Origin: Actinomycetota bacterium
GTDB taxonomy: Bacteria > Actinomycetota > Actinomycetes > Mycobacteriales > Micromonosporaceae
Direction: 5' to 3'
NCBI GenBank assembly: GCA_005885555.1
Contig: VAWN01000045.1
Coordinates: forward strand, 1-39,915
DNA: 39,915 bases
Below the pieces are notes generated by a model, which was not told where the DNA came from, did no database searches, and was given only the letters and a program-made list of their open reading frames with translations. The position numbers and the translations under genes were made by a program. Shown here one piece after another: positions 15,664-25,627 of the stretch (its first letter is position 1; each line of letters begins with the position of its first letter).

Positions 15664-16812
15664 GCGGCGCGGAAGCTGACCAGCTGATAGCGAGGCGCCG
15701 ATCTCGCGCAGCCCGTCGAGGTCATGGACGTCGGCGGGCTGCGCGGCGACGGGTACCACCGGAACTCCGGGATATTCCTCGGTGAAGCGGGCCGCGACCG
15801 CGGTCTCGCGGGCGACCTGCGCAGCCAGCGCGGCGTGGATGCGCAGCACGTCCGCCGCCGGCCCGTCCAGGGCCGCGGCGGCGGCCAGGCTGTCCTCCGC
15901 GGACAGTGCCTCGGCCGCCACCCGGTGTACCCGGTTGAGCACCAGGCCCTGCAACGGCATGCGATCGGCGGCCAGGCGCCGGGCGAAGTAGCCGGCCTCG
16001 CGGATGGCGTCCGGTTCCGGCGCGGCGACGACCAGGAACGCGGTCTCCGGGGCCTGGAGGATGCGGTATGTCTGCTCGGCGCGCTCGCGGAAGCCGCCGA
16101 ACATGGAGTCGAGCGCGGCAACGAAGCCGGACAGGTCAGCCAGCAGCTGCCCGCCGATGACCCGCTGCACGACCCGGGCGAACATCCCGAACGACGCGGT
16201 GACCAGGTTGAACACGCTGCGCCCGCCGGCCCGGGCCGGGGCCAGGAGCAGCCGCAGCATCCGCCCGTCGAGGAACCGGCCGAGCCGGGCCGGCGCGTCC
16301 AGGAAGTCCAGCGCCGAGCGCGACGGTGGGGTGTCCACCACGATCAGGTCCCACTCGTCGCGGGCGTGCAGCTGGCCGAGCTTCTCCATCGCCATGTACT
16401 CCTGGGTACCGGCGAACGTCGTGCTCATCGCCTGGTAGAACGGGTTGGCGAAGATCTCCTCGGCGCGCTTCGGGTCGGTGTGTGCCAGTACCACGTCGTC
16501 GAACGTGCGTTTCATGTCCAGCATCATGGCGTGCAGCTCGCCGCCGGCCGCGCCGTTGGTGCCCTTGACCTGCCGCGGGGTGTTGTCCAGCTCGGTCAGG
16601 CCGAGCGCCTGCGCGAGGCGGCGGGCGGGATCGATGGTGAGGACGACGGTACGGCGGCCGTGCTGCTCGGCGGCGCGCAGCCCGAGGGCCGCGGCCGTGG
16701 TCGTCTTGCCGACCCCGCCGGCGCCGCAGCACACCACGATGCGCACCTCAGGGTCGGCGAGGATCGCGTCCACATCCAGCCAGGGACTGGCCCGCCCGTC
16801 CGCCGCCACCAT
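15655..16812 (-). CDS. ArsA/GET3-family ATPase (Rv3680-like)
   Basis: A 385-residue deviant-Walker P-loop ATPase. The P-loop is CCGAGGVGKTTTAA (around residues 30-42), with the signature Lys typical of the ArsA/Get3 group. The A-loop DPARRL and the switch region VVDTPPSRSALDFLDAP follow. The family inserts or escorts membrane proteins in eukaryotes and exports arsenite with ArsB in some bacteria. In mycobacteria the pair Rv3679/Rv3680 has been linked to stress tolerance. No arsB or Cys ligand set is seen here, so arsenic transport is not supported. It lies 18 bases after its partner ATPase, on the same strand; the two probably form a heterodimer. Confidence 0.92.
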   Translation of the reverse strand: MVAADGRASPWLDVDAILADPEVRIVVCCGAGGVGKTTTAAALGLRAAEQHGRRTVVLTIDPARRLAQALGLTELDNTPRQVKGTNGAAGGELHAMMLDMKRTFDDVVLAHTDPKRAEEIFANPFYQAMSTTFAGTQEYMAMEKLGQLHARDEWDLIVVDTPPSRSALDFLDAPARLGRFLDGRMLRLLLAPARAGGRSVFNLVTASFGMFARVVQRVIGGQLLADLSGFVAALDSMFGGFRERAEQTYRILQAPETAFLVVAAPEPDAIREAGYFARRLAADRMPLQGLVLNRVHRVAAEALSAEDSLAAAAALDGPAADVLRIHAALAAQVARETAVAARFTEEYPGVPVVPVAAQPADVHDLDGLREIGASLSAGQLPRRGG

Positions 16813-16830
16813 CCGAGCGTATCGGGGAAC

Positions 16831-17784
16831 CTACTGCGTCGACCGCAGGGCGTCGGCGAGGTCGAGCAGGGCGGCGCGGTCGATGCCGCCGGGTATGAAG
16901 GGCAACTCGACCAGGTCGTGGTGCAGGGCCGCGAGTTCGTCACGCAGCGTCTCTTCGACCTCGCGCCGGGTCAGGTATGCCTTGGCCTCGGTGTGCAGGC
17001 CGGCGACGGTACCCGGGTCGGCCGGCAGGCCCGCCGCCACCAGCGCCTTGCGCAGCTCGGTGCGGGTGGCTTTGCCGGTACCCAGCAGCGGCGGCTGGAC
17101 GGAGTTGACGATGATCCGACCGACCGAGATCTCCAGCGTGGTGAGGTCGGCGACCGCGTCGGCTGTCTCCTGTACCGGCATCTCCTCCAGCAACGTCACG
17201 ATGTGTACGGCCGTCATCGGCGACCGGAGGAACGCGGCGACGCCCTCGCTCTGCGTCTTGATCGGTCCCAGCCTCGCCAGCCGGGCGGTCTCCGCGGTGA
17301 CGTTGAGGAAACGGCCGATCCGCCCGGTCGGCGGCGCGTCGAGGATCACCGCGTCGTACACCCGGTGGCCGGCCTCGGCGCGGGTCGTGGCCTCCTTGAC
17401 CTTGCCGGTGAGCAGGACGTCGCGCATGCCGGGCGCGATGGTCGTGGCGAAGTCGATGGCACCGAACCGCTTCAGCGCCTTACCGGCTCGACCCAGCTTG
17501 TAGAACATGTCGAGGTACTCCAGGAGCGCCTCTTCCGGGTCGACGGCCAGCGCCCGCACCTCGCCGCCCCCGGGGGCGGAGGCGACCGGGATCTCCGCGT
17601 ACGGCAACGGCGGGGTACCGAACAGCTGCGCGATACCCTGCCGTCCCTCGACCTCGACGAGGAGGGTGCGTTGCCCGTCGCTGGCCAGCGCGATCGCCAG
17701 CGCGGCGGCCACCGTGGTCTTGCCGGTGCCGCCCTTCCCGGTCACCACGTGCAGCCGGGCCGGCCAACGGTCGCGTAGCACCAC
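16831..17784 (-). CDS. ArsA/GET3-family ATPase (Rv3679-like)
   Basis: A 317-residue partner of the downstream ATPase. The P-loop is VTGKGGTGKTTVAAAL (around residues 12-27), followed by LVEVEGRQGIAQLF and the switch stretch VILDAPPTGRIGRFLNVT. The start is one of two adjacent GTG codons (17784 or 17781), and no ATG is possible nearby. A GGTAGG lies about 12 bases upstream, so initiation strength is uncertain. It is probably the first gene of the two-ATPase operon. Its role should match that of the Rv3679/Rv3680 pair. Confidence 0.9.
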   Translation of the reverse strand: MVLRDRWPARLHVVTGKGGTGKTTVAAALAIALASDGQRTLLVEVEGRQGIAQLFGTPPLPYAEIPVASAPGGGEVRALAVDPEEALLEYLDMFYKLGRAGKALKRFGAIDFATTIAPGMRDVLLTGKVKEATTRAEAGHRVYDAVILDAPPTGRIGRFLNVTAETARLARLGPIKTQSEGVAAFLRSPMTAVHIVTLLEEMPVQETADAVADLTTLEISVGRIIVNSVQPPLLGTGKATRTELRKALVAAGLPADPGTVAGLHTEAKAYLTRREVEETLRDELAALHHDLVELPFIPGGIDRAALLDLADALRSTQ

Positions 17785-17804
17785 GCAGCGAGCGTACCTA
17801 CCGG

Positions 17805-18593
17805 TTACACCTGCTGGACGTCGCAGACGAACCAGCCGTTGCTCTTGATCACGGTGAGCCGCAGCTTCTGGGTCGCCTTCTGCACATTGGCGGTGAGCAG
17901 TGTCACCGTCGTCGACACCACCGCGTGGTCGGCCGCCGACGTCTCGGTCTTCAGCGGGGTCCAGGTGTACTTGGGGCTCTCGTACTGCTGGTTCAGCTGC
18001 TTGATCTGGTCGACCTTGGCGGCCAGCTTCTTCTTGTCCCGCGCGGCGGCGCAGACCAGCGGGGCGGCCTTGGCGGCGTCCTGGTCGACGTAGACGGCCT
18101 GGAGGAAGCTGTCCGCGGCCGCGGTCGGCGAGCTCTTGCCGACGCCGTCGGAGGTGCGGTTGAACAGGTAGAAGGCGCCGAGCCCGCCGCCACCGAGGAC
18201 GACGACCGCCACGAGCACGATCACCGTGATCAGCAGGCCCCGGCGGCGCGGCGGCGCGGGCGGCGGCCCGAAGTAGGGCGGCGCGAAGGCACCGGGCGGG
18301 GCGGAGCCCGGGTACGGCGGCGCAGAGCCGGGGTATGCCGGGTTCGGCGGCGCGGAGCCGGGGTATGCCGGGTTCGGCGGCGCGGAGCCGGGGTATGCCG
18401 GGTTCGGCGGCGCGGCCGGGGGATAGCCGGGCGGTTGGTAGACCGGTCCGGTCGGCGGCTGGTACGCCGGGCCGGTCGGGGACGCCGGCTGGTACACCGG
18501 GCCGGTCGGGGACGCCGGCTGTGGTGGTGGGTACTCCCCGCCCGGTGGGCTCTGCCACGGATTGCCGGGATACCCGGGCGGTGGCGCAGTCAT
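17805..18593 (-). CDS. Proline-rich single-pass membrane protein
   Basis: A 262-residue protein. The cytoplasmic N-terminal half is rich in Pro, Gly and Tyr, with repeats PPNPAYPGSA (three times) and related TGPVYQP/ASPTGP units. After PPRRRG comes one membrane segment (LLITVIVLVAVVVLGGGGLG), then an extracellular domain of about 110 residues. That domain begins SPTAAADSFLQAVYV and ends GWFVCDVQQV, with two Cys (LVCAAA and WFVCD) that may form a disulfide. This layout is common in actinobacterial envelope proteins (DUF4878/lumazine-binding-like folds), but I do not recognise a named family. ATG 18593 has AGGGGAA upstream; longer in-frame extensions overlap the divergent promoter. Confidence 0.85.
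   Translation of the reverse strand: MTAPPPGYPGNPWQSPPGGEYPPPQPASPTGPVYQPASPTGPAYQPPTGPVYQPPGYPPAAPPNPAYPGSAPPNPAYPGSAPPNPAYPGSAPPYPGSAPPGAFAPPYFGPPPAPPRRRGLLITVIVLVAVVVLGGGGLGAFYLFNRTSDGVGKSSPTAAADSFLQAVYVDQDAAKAAPLVCAAARDKKKLAAKVDQIKQLNQQYESPKYTWTPLKTETSAADHAVVSTTVTLLTANVQKATQKLRLTVIKSNGWFVCDVQQV
18321..18410 (-). repeat. Three tandem 30-bp repeats in the Pro-rich gene
   Basis: Units 18321-18350, 18351-18380 and 18381-18410 are nearly identical; the first differs by one base (A for G). Each encodes ten residues, PPNPAYPGSA, in the cytoplasmic tail. Near identity at DNA level suggests recent expansion and likely length variation between strains. Confidence 0.88.
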
Positions 18594-18677
18594 CGTTCCC
18601 CTGTCGGCGTGCGGTGGTTTCCGCGGCTCAGGGTAGTCCGTGCCGCCGTTGTCGGTGGGGCACGCTACTGTGCCGGC

Positions 18678-18854
18678 ATGCAGCCGAGTCAGCCAACCCG
18701 CTGGGAGTACGCCACCGTGCCGCTGCTGGTCCACGCGACCAAGCAGATCCTCGACAACTGGGGCGACGACGGCTGGGAACTGGTCGCGGTGATCCCCGGC
18801 CCCAACCCGGAGCAGCTGGTCGCCTACCTCAAGCGACCGAAGGGGCAGTCATGA
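18678..18854 (+). CDS. DUF4177-type small protein (Rv3678A-like)
   Basis: A 58-residue protein with the short DUF4177 pattern: TRWEYATVPLLVHATKQIL, then NWGDDGWELVAVIP and a basic tail. The family is widespread and of unknown function. The TACTGT hexamer (18666-18671) ends six bases before ATG 18678, suggesting a leaderless start. Its stop overlaps the RidA start (ATGA at 18851-18854), so the two are coupled. The same pair occurs in M. tuberculosis between the Get3-like ATPase gene and the MBL hydrolase gene. Confidence 0.88.
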   Translation: MQPSQPTRWEYATVPLLVHATKQILDNWGDDGWELVAVIPGPNPEQLVAYLKRPKGQS

Positions 18855-19309
18855 GCGGCCCGGTCGAGCGCCTGGCGGAGCTCGGGCTGGAGCTGCCGAA
18901 GATGGCGACGCCGCTGGGCGCTTACCTCCCGGCTGTCCGGTCCGGCCAGCACGTCTACGTGTCCGGCCAGCTGCCGCTGGTCGACGGCGAACTGGCGGCC
19001 ACCGGGAAGGTGGGCGCCGAGGTCTCCGCGGAGCAGGCCAGGGAGCTGGCCGCGCGGTGCGCGCTCAACGCGCTCGCCGCGATCGATGCGCTGGTCGGGC
19101 TGGACCAGGTGGTCCGGGTGGTCAAGGTGACCGGGTTCGTCGCGTCCGCGGGTGGTTTCACCGGACAGCCGGGGGTACTGAACGGAGCCTCCGACCTGTT
19201 CGGGGCGGTCTTCGGTGACGCGGGGCGGCACGTGCGCAGCGCCGTCGGAGTGGCGGAACTGCCGCTCGGCGCGCCGGTCGAGGTCGAGGTCATCGTCGAG
19301 GTCACATGA
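18851..19309 (+). CDS. RidA-family protein (Rv3678c-like)
   Basis: A 152-residue YjgF/YER057c/RidA-like protein. Canonical RidA hydrolyses reactive enamine/imine intermediates of PLP enzymes. The N-terminal [20 protein letters not shown], the middle [13 protein letters not shown] and the C-terminal [19 protein letters not shown] are the family blocks. The Arg that binds carboxylate in RidA falls in a region where this subgroup (longer, atypical N-terminus) differs, so deaminase activity is not certain. It overlaps DUF4177 upstream and the MBL gene downstream, each by a four-base ATGA. Confidence 0.92.
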   Translation: MSGPVERLAELGLELPKMATPLGAYLPAVRSGQHVYVSGQLPLVDGELAATGKVGAEVSAEQARELAARCALNALAAIDALVGLDQVVRVVKVTGFVASAGGFTGQPGVLNGASDLFGAVFGDAGRHVRSAVGVAELPLGAPVEVEVIVEVT

Positions 19310-20070
19310 GTGCTCCCGTCGTCGTCGCGCCTGCGCAGTCGGTACCGGCCTGGGTCACCCTGGTCCGGGCATCGAACCCGGGGCCGATGACGCTGGACGG
19401 TACGAACTCGTGGGTACTGGGGGCGCCCGGCGGCTGCACGGTCGTGGTCGATCCCGGCCCGGCCGACGAGGCGCACCTGGCGACACTCGCCGCCTACCGG
19501 CCGAGCCTGATCCTGATCACGCATGCGCACCCCGACCATGTCGACGGCCTGCCCGGCCTGCTCGACCTGCTCGGCGAACCGCACCCGACAGTCTGGGACC
19601 GGGGCGAGGCGCGCCGCTCGCTCGACGGGCTGGACATCGCGCTGCTCGCCACGCCGGGACACACCGACGACTCGGTCTGCTTCCGGGTGGAGGCCGGCGG
19701 GGAGCGGGCGGTGCTGACCGGTGACACGATCCTCGGTCGCGGTACCACGGTGCTCGACGGGTCCCTCGGCGACTACCTGGCGAGCCTGCAACGGCTGGAG
19801 GGGCTGGGCGCGATGCCGGTACTGCCGGGGCATGGTCCGGCCCTGGCCGACTGCGGCGCCGCGGCGCGCGCCTACCTGGACCACCGGCAGGCCCGGCTGG
19901 CCGAGGTGCGGGACGCGCTGGCCGCCGGTGCCGGCACCCCGCGCGAGGTCGTCGAGATCGTCTACGCCGACGTCGACCCGGCCCTGTGGCCGGCGGCCGA
20001 GCTGAGCGTGCGTGCTCAGCTGGCCTACCTGGAATCTTCCGACCGAAGTGTGCGTTGGGACACACCGTGA
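19306..20070 (+). CDS. MBL-fold metallohydrolase (Rv3677c-like, LACTB2-type)
   Basis: A 254-residue metallo-beta-lactamase-fold hydrolase. The zinc motif HxHxDH is [10 protein letters not shown] (around residue 66), with later ligands in [19 protein letters not shown] and LPGHGP. The C-terminal helical part ([12 protein letters not shown], then [15 protein letters not shown]) matches the LACTB2/glyoxalase II-like group, some of which are RNases or thioesterases. The substrate is unknown. It is translationally coupled to RidA. The cyclase gene starts 25 bases after its stop and may be co-transcribed. Confidence 0.93.
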   Translation: MSAPVVVAPAQSVPAWVTLVRASNPGPMTLDGTNSWVLGAPGGCTVVVDPGPADEAHLATLAAYRPSLILITHAHPDHVDGLPGLLDLLGEPHPTVWDRGEARRSLDGLDIALLATPGHTDDSVCFRVEAGGERAVLTGDTILGRGTTVLDGSLGDYLASLQRLEGLGAMPVLPGHGPALADCGAAARAYLDHRQARLAEVRDALAAGAGTPREVVEIVYADVDPALWPAAELSVRAQLAYLESSDRSVRWDTP

Positions 20071-20095
20071 CCTCCCCGGCGACCGAAGGCCCCCG

Positions 20096-23000
20096 ATGAC
20101 CTGCCCGGTGTGCGGGACCGTCGCCGTACCCGGTGCCCGGTTCTGCCACAACTGCGGCGCGGCGCTGCCCGCGGCGGCGCTGCTGCCCGCGACCGAGCGG
20201 CGGGTGGTCACCGTGCTGTTCGGTGACCTGTCCGACTTCACCGCCTGGGCGGAAGACCTCGATCCGGAGCGGGTCGGCGCGGTCATCGACCGGGTGATGG
20301 CGGCGCTCGCCGGTGCCGTCAAGACCTTCGGCGGGCACGTCGACAAGCTGACCGGCGACGGCATCATGGCGGTCTTCGGGGCGCCGGTCGCGCACGAGGA
20401 CGACGCGGAGCGGGCGGTGCGGGCGGCGCTGTCGATGCAGCGGGCGGTACGGCGGGTACTGGACGACGAGCGCGGCGGCGGTGCGCCGCTCGGGCTGCGG
20501 GTCGGGCTGAACACCGGCGAGGTGGTCGCGGGGGTACAGGCGGCGTTGGAGTACACGGTCATCGGCGACACGGTGAACACGGCGGCGCGGCTGGCCGACG
20601 CGGCCGCGATCGGTGGCGTGTACGCCGGTGCGCGCACCAGCGTGGCGACCCGGCATCTGGCGTCCTGGCGGCACCTGCGGCCGCTGCGGCTGAAGGGCAA
20701 GCGGGAACCGGTCGAGACGTACGAGCTGCTCGGCCTGCTGGACGCGCCGGGTACCCGGTCCGGGATCGGCGACGAGGCACCGTTGGTCGGTCGGGAGACC
20801 GAGCTCGCCCGGGTGGCGAGTCGGCTCGCCGAGGTGGTCGACCGGGGCGAGCCGCGGGTACTGATCGTGACCGGCGAGGCAGGGCTCGGCAAGACCCGGC
20901 TGGCGGCCGAGATCGAGCGCTTCGTCGCGCGGTACAACGTCGGGCCGCGCCAGCCGCGGGTGTACCCGGTGCGCTGCGCGGCCTTCGGTGACCTGCGCCG
21001 GCTGGCGCCGCTGGCGGATCTGGTACGGATCGCGATCGGCCTGCCCGACGACCTGTCCGTGGCCCGGCCGGCATCGGCCACCGGGCGCGCCTCACCGGCC
21101 GAACGCGCGTTCGTCGAGGAGCGGCTGCGGCGCCTTGCCGGCCGGTTGGCGCCGGAGCTGCCCGGGCCGGACATCGACATGCTGAAGACGCTGCTCGGGT
21201 ACGCCGAGCGGACCGGGCCACTGGAACGGCCGGGTGGGTCGGCGCTGGCCGGCGAGGAACCTGAGCAGCTGGACCTGGAGGCGATTCCGGCCGCGGTGGC
21301 GAGCCTGTTCACCGGGCTGGCCGGCGAGTCACCGGTACTGCTGATGGTCGATGACCTGCACGACGCGACCCCGGAGACGGTCGCGGCGCTGGGCGCGACG
21401 GTGTCCCGGCTCGCCGGTCCGGTACTCGTGCTGCTGTTCGGGCGGCCGGAGCTGGTGCGTACCGCGGGCGTGCTGACCCGGATCGCGGACGCCGAGGTGA
21501 CCGCGCTGCCCGCGTTGCGCGGCGCCGACGCGGCCCGGCTGCTCAGCTCCTACCTCGGCGGCGGGCGGCTGCCCCAGCAACAGGAGGACCAGCTGCTGGC
21601 CACCGCGCAGGGCAACCCGTTCTACCTGGCCGAACTGGTGACACTGCTGATGGAGCGGGGGGCGCTGGTGGCCGGGGCGGACGGCGCGTGGCGGCTGGCG
21701 CCCGGGTCGCTGGGCGGCCGGCTGCTGTCCCGCGACCTCGCCGCGGTGCTGGCCGCGCGCATCGACGCGCTACCCGCCGAGGCGCGCTCCGTGCTGCGGG
21801 CCGCCGCCGTGGTCGGCGACACGGTACCGGCGGATGCGCTCGTCGCCCTGCGCGAGCGGGACGGGCGGCCGACCGCGGTCGCCGCGCTCGACCTCGACCG
21901 GGCCGTCGAGGAGTTGCTGCAGCGGCGGATGCTGCACCGCATCCGGGGCGGGTACGCCTTCGCCACGCCGCTGCTGCGCGAGGCCGCGTACGCCGGCATC
22001 GGCAAGGCCGACCTGGCCGAGCGGCATGCGCGGCTGGCCCGGTGGGCGGCCGCCGGACCGGAGTTCGCGCCGTCACCCGAAGCCGCGGACGCGTTCGTGG
22101 CCGAACACGTCGAGCGGGCCGCGGTACTGGCCGACGCGGTCGGGCTGCGTCCCGAGGCCGAGCCGCGGGCGGTGGCGCCGCTCGGGGTGGCCGCGCTCGG
22201 CCGGTCGGCGCGGCGGGCGCTCGGCGCGGGCGAGCCGGCGCAGGCGGTACAGCAGGCGGAGCGGGCCGCTGCCCTGGCCGGGGATGCGTTGCCGCTGGCG
22301 GACCAACTGGTACACGCGCGGGCACTGGTGCAGCTGGGGCGCCCGGCCGAGGCGCTGGGGCAGGCAGAGAAGATCATCGCGAACGCGACGGACGACGCCG
22401 CCAGCCGGGCCGGTGCGCTGCTCGTCGCCGGCCGGGCGTACCGGCTCGTGGGCGACGTCGAGCGTTCCTACGACACCTGGCTGGAAGCGCTCGTGGCGGC
22501 CGAGTCGGCCGGCATCGCCGGGGTACAGGGTGAGGCGCTGCGCCGGCTCGGCATGGCCGACTACCTGGGCGGCCGGCTGGCCCAGGCCGACGCCCGGCTC
22601 ACCGATGCGTACCAGTTGGCCGTGGCCACCGGCGACCGGCGCAGCCAGGCGTGGTCGTTGCAGAACCTCGCGTGGGTCACCACGACCCGCGGCGACTTCG
22701 CCGGCGCCGATGCCACGCTGGGCCGGGCCGCGCGGCTCTTCGCCGAACAGGCCGATCCGCTCGGGCGCGCGTGGCTGCGGGGTACCACGGCGTTCTCCCG
22801 GCTGCTCGCCGGCCGGCTGACCGAGGCGCGCCGGCTGGCCCGGTTCTTCCTGCCGTTCGGCGAGCGGGTCGGCGAGCGGTGGGCGGTGGGTACCCTGCGC
22901 GCGGTCGAGGCCTTCGCCGATGCGGAACTCGGTGAGCTGGAGGAGGCCGACCGGGGTGCCCGCCGGGCATACCGCGACTTCGCCACCGCGTCCGACGACT

Positions 23001-23674
23001 GGGGGCGGGGACTGGCCCTCGTGGTGCGCGGGGTCATCGCGCGTGGGCTGGCCTCGCTGGAGCACGCGTACGACCTGCTGACCGACGCGCTCGGGTACGG
23101 CGAGAAGACCGGGCATCCGTTGCTGATCGGGATGGCGGGCACGGTACGCGGGTTCGTGGAGCTGGACCGGGGCAACGCGGCCGCCGCCGAGGCGGACGCG
23201 CGGGCGGTACTGGCCGTCGTCGAGCCGCACAACGTGCTGGAACCGGCCGAGGTCGGACCCCGGGTACTGCTCGGTGCCGCCCGGCTCGCGGCCGGCGACA
23301 CGGCCGGCGCGCTGGCGTTGCTGGAAACCGTCGCGATCCAACCCGGCGGCGCGGCACTGCTGTTCCCGCGCCGGCAAGGGGTTGCGCTGTACGCCCGGGC
23401 GCTGCGCTGCGCCGGCCGTACCGCCGAGGCGCTGGGCTATGCGCGGCAGGCGGTCGGGATGCCGGGGGAAGACGTGCGCAGCCGGGTCGTCTCGTTGCGG
23501 GAGCTGGCCAGCACCCTCGCCGTGACCGGGGAACTGGCCGAGGCGCGGTCGGTGGCGGCGGAAGCGGTACAGGTGGCGTACGGCTCCCCGCAGGTCGGTG
23601 AGCGCGCCGCGAGCGACGAGCTGCTGGCCTCGCTCGGCGAAACGGTGTCGACGGGGGAATCGGTGGGGAGCTAG
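20096..23674 (+). CDS. Class III adenylate cyclase fused to AAA ATPase and TPR-like region
   Basis: A 1192-residue protein with four parts. (1) A zinc ribbon, CPVCG and FCHNCG (residues 3-21). (2) A class III cyclase domain (about 36-215): metal Asp in FGDLSDF and LTGDGIM, purine-pocket Lys in HVDKLTGDG, Thr in EYTVIG (as in several bacterial adenylate cyclases), and the transition-state Asn/Arg in DTVNTAARL. (3) An AAA/STAND ATPase with Walker A GEAGLGKT (around 260). (4) A long helical repeat region to the end. All cyclase residues needed for activity are present, so it should make cAMP from ATP. It lies 5 kb from crp, suggesting a local cAMP circuit. ATG 20096 is just before the zinc ribbon; the longer frame upstream overlaps the MBL gene. 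Confidence 0.93.
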   Translation: MTCPVCGTVAVPGARFCHNCGAALPAAALLPATERRVVTVLFGDLSDFTAWAEDLDPERVGAVIDRVMAALAGAVKTFGGHVDKLTGDGIMAVFGAPVAHEDDAERAVRAALSMQRAVRRVLDDERGGGAPLGLRVGLNTGEVVAGVQAALEYTVIGDTVNTAARLADAAAIGGVYAGARTSVATRHLASWRHLRPLRLKGKREPVETYELLGLLDAPGTRSGIGDEAPLVGRETELARVASRLAEVVDRGEPRVLIVTGEAGLGKTRLAAEIERFVARYNVGPRQPRVYPVRCAAFGDLRRLAPLADLVRIAIGLPDDLSVARPASATGRASPAERAFVEERLRRLAGRLAPELPGPDIDMLKTLLGYAERTGPLERPGGSALAGEEPEQLDLEAIPAAVASLFTGLAGESPVLLMVDDLHDATPETVAALGATVSRLAGPVLVLLFGRPELVRTAGVLTRIADAEVTALPALRGADAARLLSSYLGGGRLPQQQEDQLLATAQGNPFYLAELVTLLMERGALVAGADGAWRLAPGSLGGRLLSRDLAAVLAARIDALPAEARSVLRAAAVVGDTVPADALVALRERDGRPTAVAALDLDRAVEELLQRRMLHRIRGGYAFATPLLREAAYAGIGKADLAERHARLARWAAAGPEFAPSPEAADAFVAEHVERAAVLADAVGLRPEAEPRAVAPLGVAALGRSARRALGAGEPAQAVQQAERAAALAGDALPLADQLVHARALVQLGRPAEALGQAEKIIANATDDAASRAGALLVAGRAYRLVGDVERSYDTWLEALVAAESAGIAGVQGEALRRLGMADYLGGRLAQADARLTDAYQLAVATGDRRSQAWSLQNLAWVTTTRGDFAGADATLGRAARLFAEQADPLGRAWLRGTTAFSRLLAGRLTEARRLARFFLPFGERVGERWAVGTLRAVEAFADAELGELEEADRGARRAYRDFATASDDWGRGLALVVRGVIARGLASLEHAYDLLTDALGYGEKTGHPLLIGMAGTVRGFVELDRGNAAAAEADARAVLAVVEPHNVLEPAEVGPRVLLGAARLAAGDTAGALALLETVAIQPGGAALLFPRRQGVALYARALRCAGRTAEALGYARQAVGMPGEDVRSRVVSLRELASTLAVTGELAEARSVAAEAVQVAYGSPQVGERAASDELLASLGETVSTGESVGS

Positions 23675-23720
23675 GATAAGTGGGTCGACATAAGCCTGTT
23701 GCGCTGAGCTTCAGAAAGTG

Positions 23721-23756
23721 AACCCGGGTTGTCACCGGACGGTGGGGGCCCGGGTT
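23721..23756. terminator. Two-step hairpin between convergent genes
   Basis: Outer stem AACCCGGG (23721-23728)/CCCGGGTT (23749-23756), with an inner stem CACCG/CGGTG. It lies 46 bases after the cyclase stop and contains the stop codon of the opposite-strand gene, so it may terminate the cyclase transcript. Confidence 0.65.
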
Positions 23757-24106
23757 TCGCGTTGTCCGGGACGGACGGCGAGCAGGTGCCAGATCCGTCG
23801 GCGCCAGTCCCGGCCCGCCCCGTAGGTCCAGGCGATGGCGTCGGCCGCCCAGAGGTTCGCCGTGCGAGCGTGGATCGGCTGCCCCGGCTGCTGGTAGACG
23901 TTCGCGCGGATCGGCAGTTCGGCGATCCGGTCCAGGATCAGCCGGCGTCGCCGGTCCCGCTCGTGGTCCATGTGCAGGCGGCGTTGGCCGGGCATCCGCA
24001 ACGCGGTCAGTGCCTGCCGTACCACGGCGAGGTGCGCCGGTGCGATGACGACCGCACACATGAGGTACCGGCCGGGACGTTCGGATTCATCGACAAAAGC
24101 ATGCAC
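23732..24106 (-). CDS. DUF3800-like small protein
   Basis: A 124-residue protein starting at GTG 24106 (HAFVDESERPGRY). The N-terminal FVDES, the stretch LRMPGQRRLHMDHE and the Arg-rich RDRRRRLILDRIAEL resemble the DUF3800 group, which has an RNase H-like fold with an acidic DE pair near the N-terminus. It is much shorter than typical DUF3800 proteins (over 200 residues), so it is a compact or truncated form. Codon use and composition match neighbours. No ribosome site is obvious. Function is unknown. Confidence 0.7.
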   Translation of the reverse strand: MHAFVDESERPGRYLMCAVVIAPAHLAVVRQALTALRMPGQRRLHMDHERDRRRRLILDRIAELPIRANVYQQPGQPIHARTANLWAADAIAWTYGAGRDWRRRIWHLLAVRPGQRETRAPTVR

Positions 24107-24332
24107 GGGTACCCAATCCGGACGGGAGAGGCGACAGGAATGCCCGGGTACCCGTAACCTTCAAACCCGTGTGTTCCGGGCGTACCCGGACGCTCTCCCT
24201 GTGTACCCAGTGCCGGACAGTGTACTGAGGGAGCGAGCGGGAGCGGCGCGTCTGAGCGCCGCGAAGCGAGCGGACGGGGCGGTACCGGCAGGTGGTGCGC
24301 GCGGGCGATCCCGACCCGGTACCCGCCTGGCG

Positions 24333-24338
24333 TATTTT
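24333..24338 (+). promoter_or_regulatory. -10 box for a leaderless kinase transcript
   Basis: TATTTT ends seven bases before GTG 24346, so the transcript would begin at the start codon. The 239-bp gap upstream (24107-24345) holds a rough CTCCCT/AGGGAG inverted repeat near 24192-24234 and many GTACC motifs, but no reading frame of note. Confidence 0.6.
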
Positions 24339-24345
24339 CGTACTC

Positions 24346-25623
24346 GTGGACGAGCAGCGACCCGCGATCCCCGCCCCGGCGGTACCCGGCCTGTCCGGCC
24401 TGTCCGTGCTGGCGAGGGGCGGGTACGCGACCGTCTACCGGGCGGTACAGGAATCGATCGGGCGCGATGTCGCCGTGAAGATCGAGAACCGCAGCCTGGA
24501 CAACGAGCACGACCGGCGCCGGTTCATGCGTGAGGCGCGCGCCGCCGGCCGGATGTCCAGCCATCCGCACGTGGTCGACCTGTTCGATGCCGGCGTGCTG
24601 CCCGACGGCCACCCGTACCTGATCATGGAGCTGTGTGAGGGCTCGTACGCCGACCGGCTGCGCGCCGGTCACCTGCATCCGCCGGAGGTGCGCGACGTCG
24701 GCATGAAGATCGCCGATGCGCTCGCCGACGCGCACCGGCTCGGAGTCCTGCACCGTGACGTCAAGCCGGCCAACATCCTGGTCTCCGGGTTCGGCGAGCC
24801 GGCGCTGGCCGACTTCGGGCTCGCGGTGCTCGCCGAGATGCGCGACGTGTCGACGAGCGTGGAGGTGCTGACGCCGGCCTATGCGCCGCGGGAGATGTTC
24901 CGTTCCGGCTGCGAGCCGTCGCCCGCCGCGGACGTGTACTCCCTCTGCGCCACCCTCTACGCCCTGCTGCGCGGCAAGCCGCCACGTTGGCTGGACGACC
25001 GGGACCCCAGCCTTATCACGCTCATCGACCTGTTCGACCGCCCGATCCCGGACCTGCCCGGGGTACCCAAGGACCTGCTGGACGTCCTGCGTGTCGGCAT
25101 GGCCAACGATCCGGCCGCCCGGCCCAGCGCCGAGGAACTGCGCGACGATCTGGCCGCGTTGCCGGCAGCGGTACCGGCCGAGGACGCGGTACGGGTGACC
25201 CCGGAACCGGTCAGCCAGCCGGAGGCGTGGTCGATGCCGACCCAACCGCGCCCGGTCGATCTGGCCACCGACACGCTGCCGCCCCCGGCCGAGCGGACCA
25301 CCGAGATGCGGCCGCACAACGGCGAAAGCGCCGCGGGGCCGGCGGCCGCCGACACGACCCGGCCACGCGGCGCGGCCGCCGACACCAGCCGACCGGACGC
25401 CGCGGCTGCGGACAACGCGCGGCCGCACGGCGCCGACACCGCGCGGCCGCGGCGCTGGTCGGCGTTCGGGGCCGGCGTCGCGATCCTCGTGCTCGCTCTG
25501 ATCGCGACCGCGTGGTACGCGGCGGCGCGTGGACCGGTGCACCGGTTGACGTTCCGGCCATCCGTAACGGGCGCCGTGCTCACCTTCCGCTCGGTCGCTC
25601 CACTTCCCATCCGGACGCTGTGA
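24346..25623 (+). CDS. Membrane Ser/Thr protein kinase
   Basis: A 425-residue PknB-type kinase. The kinase domain covers about residues 17-275: P-loop LARGGYATVYRA, ATP Lys45 in VAVKIE, catalytic HRDVKPAN (Asp138, Lys140, Asn143) and DFG (Asp156). The APE motif reads APREMF. A Pro/Ala-rich linker with repeated ADTxRP units (about 340-375) leads to a TM helix (AFGAGVAILVLALIATAWYA) and a short outer tail of some 30 residues. There are no PASTA or other sensor domains, so any external input is unclear. GTG 24346 is chosen because the -10 box sits seven bases upstream; an earlier in-frame start would lie inside that promoter. It is convergent with the carboxylase operon with a four-base gap. Confidence 0.92.
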   Translation: MDEQRPAIPAPAVPGLSGLSVLARGGYATVYRAVQESIGRDVAVKIENRSLDNEHDRRRFMREARAAGRMSSHPHVVDLFDAGVLPDGHPYLIMELCEGSYADRLRAGHLHPPEVRDVGMKIADALADAHRLGVLHRDVKPANILVSGFGEPALADFGLAVLAEMRDVSTSVEVLTPAYAPREMFRSGCEPSPAADVYSLCATLYALLRGKPPRWLDDRDPSLITLIDLFDRPIPDLPGVPKDLLDVLRVGMANDPAARPSAEELRDDLAALPAAVPAEDAVRVTPEPVSQPEAWSMPTQPRPVDLATDTLPPPAERTTEMRPHNGESAAGPAAADTTRPRGAAADTSRPDAAAADNARPHGADTARPRRWSAFGAGVAILVLALIATAWYAAARGPVHRLTFRPSVTGAVLTFRSVAPLPIRTL

Positions 25624-25627
25624 CGGC

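Noticed and set aside
15655-17784. Arsenite export operon from the two ArsA-like ATPases
   Set aside because: No arsB, arsR or arsC, and no arsenic-binding Cys set in the ATPases; position matches the Rv3679/Rv3680 pair instead.
18321-18410. CRISPR-like array
   Set aside because: The 30-bp units are directly adjacent without spacers and encode a Pro-rich peptide repeat in frame.
23732-24106. Treating this minus-strand frame as a shadow
   Set aside because: It is not opposite a real gene, and its N-terminus (FVDES) and central blocks resemble DUF3800 proteins, so I kept it as a gene.
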